Source: Deinococcota bacterium (GTDB taxonomy: Bacteria > Deinococcota > Deinococci > Deinococcales > Trueperaceae). From it: a DNA stretch of 44,531 bases. Both the position numbers and the translations under genes were made by a program. The notes under the pieces were generated by a model. The model worked only from the letters and a program-made list of their open reading frames with translations, was not told where the DNA came from and did no database searches. The first letter of the stretch is position 1. Each line of letters starts with the position of its first letter. Location: assembly GCA_963170125.1 (NCBI GenBank), contig CAUJFI010000165.1, positions 1-44,531 on the forward strand, written 5' to 3'. Below are positions 37,482 through 44,531 of the stretch, piece by piece.

Positions 37482-38711
37482 ATGGAACCTCGCAGGCGCG
37501 CGGCGGCTGGGAGCGGTCAAGGCACCGCTCCTGGCTTCGCCGTGCGCCGCGGTCTTCTCAAGAACATCCGCCCGAGCTACCTGATCCTGCTGACGGCGCT
37601 GCCGTTCGTCGTCTACCTCTTCGCCTCCTCGGACCGCTACCAGGCGGCGCTGCGGTTCCTGGCCCCCGGGCTCGGCACCACGGCGCTCGTGACGGTCGTC
37701 GCGTACGTCGCCGCCTGCACGCTCGGTCTCGTGCTCGCGGGCCTGCAGCTCCTCAAGCAGGGCGAGCGTACGGCGCGGAACTACCTGATCGGCTCGGCCG
37801 TGCTCCTGCTTGGCGCGACGTTGCTACTCACCAGGCCCAAGGAGCAGTACGCCCTCATCGGCGCGGGCGGCGGTCGCGTAGCCATCGTTCAGGGCACGCC
37901 GACTTCAGCCTCGGACCCCGTGAAGCTTGGCAAGTACCCTGGCGCGGAGGCGCCGCAGGCCGTGCGCGCCGTTACGGACCTGAGCGCCGCGCTGGACCGG
38001 CTCGAGACCGGCCAGGTCAGTTCCGCCCTCATCCCCGCTGCCGGTGTGCCGGAGGGCGCCACCGTCATGTGGCGCACCTCTTTCCTCGCCCCGGCCCTCA
38101 AGCGCCCCGGCATGCTCCTCTTGGTCATCGGCCTCCTCGGCCTCGCCCTCACGTTCGCGTCGTGGCAGAGTGCCACCCACCCCTTGCGGCTCGTGTCGGA
38201 GCTGTACGTCGACGTCCTGCGCGGCATCCCCATGCTCGTCGTGATCCTCTACGTCGGCTTCCCCCTCCAGGGCGCCATCCGCGACGCGACGGGCGGCTTC
38301 ATCGACATGTCGCGAGTCACACGCGGCATCGTGGGCATCAGTCTCGGTTACGCCGCCTACCTGGCGGAGATATTCCGCGCCGGCATCGAGGCCATCGGTC
38401 GCGGCCAGACGGAAGCGGCTCGCAGCCTCGGGCTCACCACCTGGCAGACGGCGAGGTTCGTCGTGCTCCCGCAGGCCCTGCGCATCGTCGTGCCCCCCTT
38501 GGGCAACGAGTTCATCGCCATGCTCAAGGACACGTCGCTCCTCTCGGTCCTCTCCGTGCGCGACATCACGCAGCGTGCCCGCGAGTTCCAGGCGGCGAAC
38601 TTCGAGGTGTTCCCGCCCTTCAACACGGTGGCGATTCTCTACATCGTGCTCACCCTGATGGCGTCGTCGCTGGCCAAGTCCGTCGAGCGCCGCACTTCCT
38701 GGTCGCGCTGA
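37482..38711 (+). CDS. Amino-acid ABC transporter permease with an unusual extracytoplasmic insert
   Basis: A 409-residue HisM/GlnP-type permease, about 180 residues longer than usual. Hydrophobic helices at about 31-49, 58-91 and 100-117 come first, then a soluble insert at about 117-206. The standard permease core follows (helices from about 209 on), with the EAA loop EAARSLGLTTWQTA and the ending NTVAILYIVLTLMASS. The insert contains GRVAIVQGTPTS ... DLSAALDRLETGQVSSALIPA, which resembles the second lobe of a family 3 binding protein. No ATPase gene (GlnQ/HisP type) follows; alr comes next with its own promoter. Confidence 0.88.
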   Translation: MEPRRRAAAGSGQGTAPGFAVRRGLLKNIRPSYLILLTALPFVVYLFASSDRYQAALRFLAPGLGTTALVTVVAYVAACTLGLVLAGLQLLKQGERTARNYLIGSAVLLLGATLLLTRPKEQYALIGAGGGRVAIVQGTPTSASDPVKLGKYPGAEAPQAVRAVTDLSAALDRLETGQVSSALIPAAGVPEGATVMWRTSFLAPALKRPGMLLLVIGLLGLALTFASWQSATHPLRLVSELYVDVLRGIPMLVVILYVGFPLQGAIRDATGGFIDMSRVTRGIVGISLGYAAYLAEIFRAGIEAIGRGQTEAARSLGLTTWQTARFVVLPQALRIVVPPLGNEFIAMLKDTSLLSVLSVRDITQRAREFQAANFEVFPPFNTVAILYIVLTLMASSLAKSVERRTSWSR

Positions 38712-38825
38712 GCGTCCGTAGGACCAGTCACCCCGACCCCGGCGGAGAGCGCCCGGCGTGCCCCGCCCGCGAGCTCTGGTGCTCCGTCGGCACCCGCGGA
38801 GCGTAGGCGGTCACGGGCGGCTTGT

Positions 38826-38831
38826 TAGACT
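38826..38831 (+). promoter_or_regulatory. -10 element, leaderless type, for alr
   Basis: TAGACT ends 6 nt before the ATG at 38838. No ribosome-binding site is seen, and no clear -35. Confidence 0.55.
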
Positions 38832-38837
38832 CTCGCC

Positions 38838-39944
38838 ATGCTAGAGAGCCCCGTCGCGCACGTCGACCTTGCCGTCTTGGACGACAACTACCGGATAGTG
38901 AGGGAGCACGTCGCGCCGGGCGTCGCCACCATGGCGATGGTCAAGGCGGACGGCTACGGCCACGGCCTCGAGGCGGTGGCCAAGCGCCTGGCGGCGGCGG
39001 GCAGCGAGTGGTTCGGCGTGGCCTCCCCTGGGGAGGCGCTCGCGTTGCGGGCCGCCGGGGTGCGCTCCAACGTGCTGCTGCTCAGCCCCATCATGGACCC
39101 GGGCCTCATCACCCGCCTGTGCGACCTCGACGTGGCGCTCGTGGCCACGGACGAGGCGTCGGTCCGGCGCTACCTGGCCGCCGACCTCCCCCAGTCCCTG
39201 CGCCTGCACGTGAAGGTCGATACCGGCATGGGCCGGCTGGGCCTGCCGCCCGCCGCGGCGGCCGGCGTGGCCGAGGCCGTCGCGCGCGCGCCCGGCCTGG
39301 AGCTAGAGGCCTTGTGGACGCACTTCCGCGACTCCGACGGACCGGAGCGAGGGACGACCGTCTGGCAGATCGAGCGCTTCGTCGAGGCGCTCGACGCCGC
39401 GGCGGCCAGGGGCCTGCAGGTCCCGCTGCGGCACGCGTGCAACTCGGCCGGCATCCTGGCCTACCCGGAGGCCCACTTCGACCTGGTGCGGCCGGGCATC
39501 CTCCTGTACGGCTACGCGCCGAGCGCGGAGTTCGCCGGGGCCGAGCCGCGCGTGAGGCCATCCATGCGCCTGAGCGCGCCCGTGACGTTCGTGAAGCGCG
39601 TTCCGGCCGGAACGAGCGTGAGCTACGGGCAGCTCTGGACGTCCAGCGCCGACACGACGCTAGCGACCGTGCGCATCGGTTACGCCGACGGCTACCCGCG
39701 CATGCTCACCGGCAAGGCGTGGGCGAGTCTGAACGGAGCGCGCTGCCCCATCGTCGGGCGGGTGTGCATGGATCAACTCATCGTCGACGCGAGCACCGCC
39801 GCCGGCGTGGAGCCTGGCGACCGCGTGACCCTCTGGGGCGGCGACGGACCGAGCGCCGACGAACTCGCGAGCCAACTCGGCACCGTCGCCTACGAGTTCA
39901 TCACGCGGGTGATGCCGCGCGTGGAGCGGGAGTACCTCGGCTGA
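38838..39944 (+). CDS. alr: Alanine racemase
   Basis: A 368-residue PLP enzyme that makes D-alanine for peptidoglycan. MVKADGYGHG holds the PLP lysine (Lys36) in the barrel domain, and VSYGQLW the second catalytic base (Tyr263) in the C-terminal beta domain. GYADGYPR and VGRVCMDQ are also typical. Length and motif spacing are ordinary. It is transcribed alone and ends opposite the CorC-type gene. Confidence 0.96.
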   Translation: MLESPVAHVDLAVLDDNYRIVREHVAPGVATMAMVKADGYGHGLEAVAKRLAAAGSEWFGVASPGEALALRAAGVRSNVLLLSPIMDPGLITRLCDLDVALVATDEASVRRYLAADLPQSLRLHVKVDTGMGRLGLPPAAAAGVAEAVARAPGLELEALWTHFRDSDGPERGTTVWQIERFVEALDAAAARGLQVPLRHACNSAGILAYPEAHFDLVRPGILLYGYAPSAEFAGAEPRVRPSMRLSAPVTFVKRVPAGTSVSYGQLWTSSADTTLATVRIGYADGYPRMLTGKAWASLNGARCPIVGRVCMDQLIVDASTAAGVEPGDRVTLWGGDGPSADELASQLGTVAYEFITRVMPRVEREYLG

Positions 39945-39952
39945 CGCTGACA

Positions 39953-39991
39953 GGTCGCGGCCTCCGCCGAGCCTGGCGTGGGCCGCGATCC
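39953..39991. terminator. Candidate bidirectional terminator between alr and the CorC-type gene
   Basis: GGTCGCGGCC and GGCCGCGATCC pair over 10 bp with a single bulged base and an 18-nt loop. The hairpin fills the gap between two convergent genes. There is no T-tract, so termination is inferred from position and stability. Confidence 0.45.
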
Positions 39992-40005
39992 CTCCTCGAC
40001 GACCT

Positions 40006-41481
40006 TCAGCCGTCGGCGGCTTCGGCTACCGCCGCGACCGCGGCCTCTTCAGTGGGCTCCTCGGCCTCGGCCGGCGGGCTCGGCGCGTCGATCGGCGCGG
40101 CGACCACGCTGATCACGCGCCGCTCGTCCGCCTCGTCCACGATGAACTTGACACCCTGGAAGTCGACCTCCTCGCCCGAGCGCGGGATACGGTCGAGCTT
40201 GTCGATGAGGAAGCCTGCGACCGTGTCGTAATCGCCGTTGGGGTCGAACGACAGCTTGAGGGCGTCGGCGATCGTCTCGATGTGCGTCCCGCCCTGGAGA
40301 CGGAAGCTGCCGTCCGGCAGGGCGACGACGTCCTCGACCTCGTCCTCGTCGGTCTCGTCGTAGATCTCCCCCGTTATCTCCTCGATGATGTCCTCGAGCG
40401 TCACGATGCCGGACGTGCCGCCGAACTCGTCGACGACCACGGCCAGGTGGTTCTTGCGCACGCGCATCTCGCGCAGGAGGCTCATCACGGAGAGCGTCTC
40501 CGGGACGTACTGCACGGCCGTCATGAGGTCGACGACCTTCGTGCTGTCCAGCGCCTCCGGCCTGCCGAGGTACGGCAGCAGGTCGCGCGCGTAGACCATC
40601 CCCTTGATGTCGTCGACGCCCTCGCCGTAAACGGGGAGGCGGCTGTAGCCGTGCTCGGTGACGATCGCCTGCAGCTCGCGGAGGCCGGCGTCGGCGGGGA
40701 TGCCGACGACGTCGACGCGCGGTGTCATGACCTCGCGCACGACCGTCTCCTCCAGGTCGATGACACCCTTGATCATGGCCTGCTCCTGCGCCTCTATCAC
40801 ACCGGACTCCTCGGCGTTCTGGAGCATGAGGCGTAACTCGCCCTCCGACATCAGGGCGGCGCTGTTGGGCGTGATGCGGAAGACGCGGAGGAACTGGCCG
40901 GTCAGCCAGTTGAAGGCGAGCCCGAGCGGGTAGAGGACGACGGAGAGGGCGAAGACCGGGCGCAGCACGAGGCGGGTGACCCTCAGCGGGTCGTGGGCCG
41001 CGACCGACTTCGGGGCGAGTTCGCCGAACAGGAGGACGAGGACGCTGGTCAGGGCGGTGGCGAGCGCCAGCGCGCCGCCCGCGCCGACACCGATGGCGGC
41101 TGCGTTGTGCAAGAGCAGGTTCGTGACGAGCACGGCCAACCCGGCGTTCACCAAGGTGTTACCGATGAGCAGGGTGCTGATGAAGCGGGTGGGGTTACGC
41201 TCGAGGGCGGCGAGGGCGCCGGACGGCTCCGCGCCGTCGACGCGCAAGCGCTTGAGCTTCCACTCGCCGACCGCCGTCAGGGCCGTATGTGCGGTGGAGA
41301 GGAACGCGGAAGCGAGGAGGAGCGCCACCATCGCGACGACCTGGACGGCGGTGACGGCCGGGGCGGGCGCTGACATCGTCGCGGGCGCCTGCGCTAGGGC
41401 CGGGCTAGAGGCTGTGAGTACAAGTAGGGCTAGTGGGGCGCGCGTCGAGCGCCGCGATCGGTCCGGAGGGTTGTCTTCCAT
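40006..41481 (-). CDS. CNNM/CorC-HlyC-type membrane protein with CBS pair
   Basis: A 491-residue protein of the hemolysin/CorC family, linked in other bacteria to magnesium and cobalt efflux. After a possible signal sequence come a DUF21/CNNM membrane domain (three to four helices, about 30-190) with LLFGELAPKSVA, two CBS domains (about 205-330, from VREVMTPRVDV) that usually bind ATP-Mg, and a CorC_HlyC domain (about 360-450). The tail is Ala/Glu-rich. The ATG at 41481 is chosen because TACAAT lies 11 nt upstream; the frame is open to 41514. Confidence 0.9.
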   Translation of the reverse strand: MEDNPPDRSRRSTRAPLALLVLTASSPALAQAPATMSAPAPAVTAVQVVAMVALLLASAFLSTAHTALTAVGEWKLKRLRVDGAEPSGALAALERNPTRFISTLLIGNTLVNAGLAVLVTNLLLHNAAAIGVGAGGALALATALTSVLVLLFGELAPKSVAAHDPLRVTRLVLRPVFALSVVLYPLGLAFNWLTGQFLRVFRITPNSAALMSEGELRLMLQNAEESGVIEAQEQAMIKGVIDLEETVVREVMTPRVDVVGIPADAGLRELQAIVTEHGYSRLPVYGEGVDDIKGMVYARDLLPYLGRPEALDSTKVVDLMTAVQYVPETLSVMSLLREMRVRKNHLAVVVDEFGGTSGIVTLEDIIEEITGEIYDETDEDEVEDVVALPDGSFRLQGGTHIETIADALKLSFDPNGDYDTVAGFLIDKLDRIPRSGEEVDFQGVKFIVDEADERRVISVVAAPIDAPSPPAEAEEPTEEAAVAAVAEAADG

Positions 41482-41492
41482 CGATTGCCGGG

Positions 41493-41498
41493 ATTGTA
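41493..41498 (-). promoter_or_regulatory. -10 element for the CorC-type gene
   Basis: TACAAT on the minus strand, 11 nt before the ATG at 41481; the message would have a leader of only about 5 nt. No good -35 is seen. Confidence 0.5.
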
Positions 41499-41639
41499 GC
41501 ACGGGTTCGAGCACCGGCCGGACCCCCGGGCGACCCTTGCGCCAGGCACGCTGGAGGCGGCCACCGTCGCCTGGCTACCCCGGCTGACGCCGCCGCCACG
41601 CCGGGATGGCGGCCCGTCTGGTGGTCGCCCGGGGCGCGG

Positions 41640-41645
41640 TATGCT
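41640..41645 (+). promoter_or_regulatory. -10 element, leaderless type, for the kinase pair and murE
   Basis: TATGCT ends 8 nt before a GTG (41654) and 11 nt before the ATG (41657). The kinase pair and perhaps murE would be read from here. Confidence 0.5.
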
Positions 41646-41656
41646 CCGTCGAAGTG

Positions 41657-42259
41657 ATGGCGACCATCGTCGTGGAAGGGCCGATCGGAGTCGGGAAGAC
41701 GAGCCTCGCGCGTTACCTGGCCGAGGACCTAGGCGCGCGCCTCCTCGTCGAGGTCGTCGAGGAGAACCCCTTCCTCGCTCAGTTCTACGAGGACCCGCGG
41801 CGGTACGCGTTCCAGACCGAGACGTTCTTCCTCCTGTCGCGCTTCAGGCAGCACTCCGAGCTCGCGCAGGCGTCCATGTTCCAGCGGCACACGGTGGCGG
41901 ACTACGTGTTCGACAAGACGTTCCTCTTCGCGTCCCTGACGCTGGAAGGCGCCGAGTTCGAGCTCTACTCCGACCTCTTCCATCAGCTCCGTTCGCGCCT
42001 GCCCTCTCCAGACCTCATCGTCTACCTGCGCGCGGAGCCGCGGCTGCTGCTCGAACGCATCGCCAAGCGTGGCCGCCCGTTCGAGGCCGACATCCGGGCG
42101 GAGTACTTGGAGCACATCTCGGCCGCGTACGACGACTACTTCGCCCACTCCGCCGTCCCGGTGCAGACAGTGAACGCCGAGGACATCGACTTCGTCGTCA
42201 ACGAAGGCGAGCGCGCGGCGCTCATCCGAGACATCCGCGGCTGGGCCGGGATAGCGTGA
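41657..42259 (+). CDS. Deoxynucleoside kinase, deoxyguanosine kinase-like
   Basis: A 200-residue P-loop kinase that phosphorylates deoxynucleosides for dNTP salvage. Walker A is GPIGVGKT (8-15). VEENPFLAQFYEDPRRYAFQTE contributes to the nucleoside pocket. VFDKTFLFA takes the place of the DRS motif, as in Bacillus deoxyguanosine kinase, and RGRPFE is the lid arginine region. Which base it prefers is not certain. ATG 41657 follows directly after a GTG that could also serve. The next kinase overlaps its stop (GTGA). Confidence 0.88.
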   Translation: MATIVVEGPIGVGKTSLARYLAEDLGARLLVEVVEENPFLAQFYEDPRRYAFQTETFFLLSRFRQHSELAQASMFQRHTVADYVFDKTFLFASLTLEGAEFELYSDLFHQLRSRLPSPDLIVYLRAEPRLLLERIAKRGRPFEADIRAEYLEHISAAYDDYFAHSAVPVQTVNAEDIDFVVNEGERAALIRDIRGWAGIA

Positions 42260-42894
42260 ACCAGGACGGCATCTACGTCGCCGTGGCCGGCAACATCGGC
42301 GCGGGCAAGTCGAGCCTCACCAAGGTGCTCTCCAGCCGCTACCACCTGTCGCCCGTCTACGAGGCCGTCGACGAGAATCCCTACCTCGAGGACTTCTACT
42401 CGGACATGCGCCGCTACGCCTTCCACTCCCAGGTCTTCTTCCTGGCGGCGCGCCTGAAGCAGCACCTGCGCGAGGTGAACCCGGGCAGGCGCGTGATCCA
42501 GGACCGCACCGTGTACGAGGACGCCGCGATCTTCGCGCGGCTGCTGCACGACGACGGGGTGATGGACGACCGCGACCACACCTCCTATCGCACCCTCTAC
42601 CACGCCGTGCTGGCGGCCCTCAGGCCGCCCGACCTGCTCATCTACCTGCGCGCCGGGCTGGGCACGCTCAAGCGCCACATCGCCCAGCGCGGCCGGGCCT
42701 ACGAGGCGAACATCGCGGACGGCTACCTCCTGCGCCTGGGCGACCTCTACGAACGGTGGGTCGAGGACTACTCTCTCTCCCCGGTGGTCGTGGTCTCGGC
42801 GGACGACCTCGACTTCGTGAACGACCAGGCCGACCTCAAGAAGGTGCTCGACCTACTGGAACGGAGCGGGCTGACGGCTCCGGTCGTCAGGTGA
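42256..42894 (+). CDS. Deoxynucleoside kinase, deoxyadenosine/deoxycytidine kinase-like
   Basis: A 212-residue paralogue of the previous gene. Walker A is GNIGAGKS (12-19). The EAVDENPYLEDFYSDMRRYAFHSQ pocket and a proper DR(S/T) motif (QDRTVYEDAAIFA) are present, and RGRAYE forms the lid. Such pairs share out purine and pyrimidine salvage in Bacillus and Deinococcus. The GTG start overlaps the previous stop. murE begins 34 nt after its stop. Confidence 0.88.
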   Translation: MNQDGIYVAVAGNIGAGKSSLTKVLSSRYHLSPVYEAVDENPYLEDFYSDMRRYAFHSQVFFLAARLKQHLREVNPGRRVIQDRTVYEDAAIFARLLHDDGVMDDRDHTSYRTLYHAVLAALRPPDLLIYLRAGLGTLKRHIAQRGRAYEANIADGYLLRLGDLYERWVEDYSLSPVVVVSADDLDFVNDQADLKKVLDLLERSGLTAPVVR

Positions 42895-42928
42895 GTGGGG
42901 CGCGGCGGTCGGGAGCCGGGCGCTGAGC

Positions 42929-44512
42929 GTGCCCGGGAACGAGCGCGCGCCGTTGTGGGACGCCGGCCCGGGTCCCCTCCCCCTGGGCGACCTCTGGCGC
43001 GCGGCGGCCGCAACGGGCCCCGCGGCGATCCCGCCGCTGGCATCGGCAATACAGACCGGTCTAGCTATCTCCTTCGAGGGGCTGGACGCCACGCGGATCA
43101 CGGCGGTCGCCCAGGACCATCGCGCGCTGAGGCCCGGCGCCCTGTTCGTGGCGCGGCGGGGGGCTAAGTTCGACGCGCACTCCCTCCTGCCGGAAGCCGC
43201 GCGCGCCGGCGCCGCGGTGCTCGTTGGCGAGCTCGACGCCAACGAGCTCGCCACCGCGCCCGCACTGCCATACCTCCGCGTCCCCGACACCCGCGCCGCC
43301 CTCCCCCACCTGGCGGCGGCGTTCGAACGTCACCCGTCCTCGCGCATCCGGGTCCTCGGCGTCACCGGCACGGACGGCAAGACGACGACGAGCTACCTCC
43401 TGCACTGGCTGCTGCTCGCAGCCAGCGAGGCGGCGCTCCTCAGCACGGCGGGCATCCGGCTGGGTCACGTCGAGCTCGAACCGCTCAGCGGCCACTTCAC
43501 GACCCCGGAGGCCACCGAGGTCCAGGCGCTCCTCGGGCGGTTCCTCCGGGGCGGGGCGAGCCACGTCGTGCTCGAATCCAGCTCGCACGGCTTCTCGCTG
43601 CACCGGCTCGACGCGGTGGAGTACGCCGTCGGCGTGTTCACCAACCTGACCCCCGAGCACCTCGACCACCACGGCACGCTGGCCGAGTACCGCGACGCCA
43701 AGGCCACCCTCGTGCGCCGGGCGGCCACGGCTATCGTGAACCTCGACGACGAGCACTCGGCCTACTTCCTCGCGGCGGCGCGCGCGGCGGGCCGGCGGAC
43801 CGTCACCTTCGGGTCGGCGGCGGGCGCCGACGTGCGCATCGGACGCCTGACCAGTTCACCAGGCAGGCTCGAGTTCGAGCTGGAGGTCTTCGGCGAGCGC
43901 ATGACCGCGCGCCTGCCCATGGTCGGCGCCTTCAACGCCGCGAACGCGGCCGGCGCCGTGGCGGCTGCCGTGGTGGAGGGGGTGAGACCGGCCGCGCTCG
44001 TCGCGCGCCTCGCCACGTTCCCCGGCGTGCCTGGCCGCATGCAGGTCGTCCAGGCGGAGCCGGCGACGGTGATCGTCGACTTCGCGCATACCGCCCCCGC
44101 CCTCGCCAAGGCCCTCGCAGCCGTGCGCCGCGACGGTCACCGGCTCATCGTGGTCGTGGGCGCCGCCGGCGAACGCGACCCTGGCAAGCGCGCGCCCATC
44201 GGTCGCGAGGCGCGCCTCGGGGCCGACCTCGCCGTGTTCACGGAGGAGGACTCGCGCACGGAGAGCACGGCGACCATCCTCGCCGAGATCGGGGCGGGGG
44301 CCACCGCCGCCGGTGGGCGCGAGGGCGTGGACTACGTCCTGGAGCCCGACAGGCGCGCGGCCATCCGCCGCGCCGTCCAACTAGCACGCCCCGGCGACGT
44401 CGTGCTCCTGGCAGGCAAGGGACACGAGCGCACCCTCGAGCGCTCCGGCGAGACGCTCGCGTGGGACGAGGCGAGCGAGGCGCGCGCCGCCCTGGCCGGT
44501 GCTGGCGCGTAA
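42929..44512 (+). CDS. murE: UDP-MurNAc-tripeptide synthetase MurE
   Basis: A 527-residue Mur ligase that adds the third amino acid to UDP-MurNAc-L-Ala-D-Glu. It has the N-terminal UDP-binding domain (ALRPGALFVARRG), the central ATPase with GTDGKTT (Lys151), LTPEHLDHHGT, and the C-terminal domain with AGKGHE. The amino-acid pocket motif, DNPR in meso-DAP enzymes and DNPA in lysine enzymes, reads EEDSR here (439-443). L-ornithine, usual in Deinococcota walls, is a reasonable guess. The GTG start has GGGAG upstream at a rather long distance. The gene is complete and ends 19 nt before the window does. Confidence 0.93.
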   Translation: MPGNERAPLWDAGPGPLPLGDLWRAAAATGPAAIPPLASAIQTGLAISFEGLDATRITAVAQDHRALRPGALFVARRGAKFDAHSLLPEAARAGAAVLVGELDANELATAPALPYLRVPDTRAALPHLAAAFERHPSSRIRVLGVTGTDGKTTTSYLLHWLLLAASEAALLSTAGIRLGHVELEPLSGHFTTPEATEVQALLGRFLRGGASHVVLESSSHGFSLHRLDAVEYAVGVFTNLTPEHLDHHGTLAEYRDAKATLVRRAATAIVNLDDEHSAYFLAAARAAGRRTVTFGSAAGADVRIGRLTSSPGRLEFELEVFGERMTARLPMVGAFNAANAAGAVAAAVVEGVRPAALVARLATFPGVPGRMQVVQAEPATVIVDFAHTAPALAKALAAVRRDGHRLIVVVGAAGERDPGKRAPIGREARLGADLAVFTEEDSRTESTATILAEIGAGATAAGGREGVDYVLEPDRRAAIRRAVQLARPGDVVLLAGKGHERTLERSGETLAWDEASEARAALAGAGA

Positions 44513-44531
44513 CCGACCCGGCGCGCGGCTT

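Noticed and set aside
42929..44512. MurT or a folylpolyglutamate synthase instead of MurE.
   Set aside because: The N-terminal UDP-binding domain, GTDGKTT and AGKGHE fit MurE; only the amino-acid pocket motif is different.

Overview
The window is a 44.5-kb stretch of very GC-rich, densely coding bacterial DNA. It carries 33 protein genes that I can support, one T-box riboswitch, and no rRNA, tRNA, CRISPR array or insertion sequence. Three things suggest the Deinococcota, perhaps near Trueperaceae. Many transcription units have a TANNNT -10 element only 6-11 nt before the start codon, so their mRNAs should be leaderless or nearly so. A deoxynucleoside kinase pair is present, and so is a WHy/LEA-2-like lipoprotein. 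The lineage is inference; an unusual point for that phylum is a lipid A gene cluster. The window starts in G/C homopolymer runs that look like a contig end.

Layout. (1) 84-5656, minus strand: a valine T-box leader, valS, hutH and a ureohydrolase, joined by 4-nt overlaps. (2) 5657-6712, minus: Mrp-type ATPase. (3) 6814-11634, plus: a membrane-anchored degenerate kinase-like protein, guaA, an EVE-domain protein and an HrcA-type repressor. (4) 11846-18629, plus: an unrecognised three-gene module, here called A-B-C, followed without gaps by tsaE and tsaB. Proteins A and C share an N-terminal domain (14 identities over 77 residues without gaps) and both end in a Roadblock/LC7-like domain. B is a secreted and membrane-anchored protein between them. 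(5) 18762-29441, plus: a ten-gene run of mreB, an S55 (SpoIVB-like) protein, lpxD, lpxC, a Gfo/Idh dehydrogenase, fabZ, lpxA, an LpxB-like glycosyltransferase, an MsbA-like ABC exporter and a methyltransferase. (6) 29489-32900, minus: serA, a class V aminotransferase and a histidine phosphatase, which read together as a three-step serine pathway. (7) 33022-36542, minus: the WHy-like lipoprotein, a small membrane protein and recG. (8) 36702-44512: an amino-acid ABC binding protein and permease with no ATPase, alr, a CorC/HlyC-type membrane protein (minus), two deoxynucleoside kinases and murE.

The best candidates for something undescribed are the A-B-C module (11846-17476), the coupling of mreB with the first steps of lipid A synthesis, the placing of histidine-degradation genes behind a valine T-box, and an ABC permease with a binding-protein-like insert. 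Genes are packed so tightly that eight of the junctions are the same GTGA start/stop overlap.
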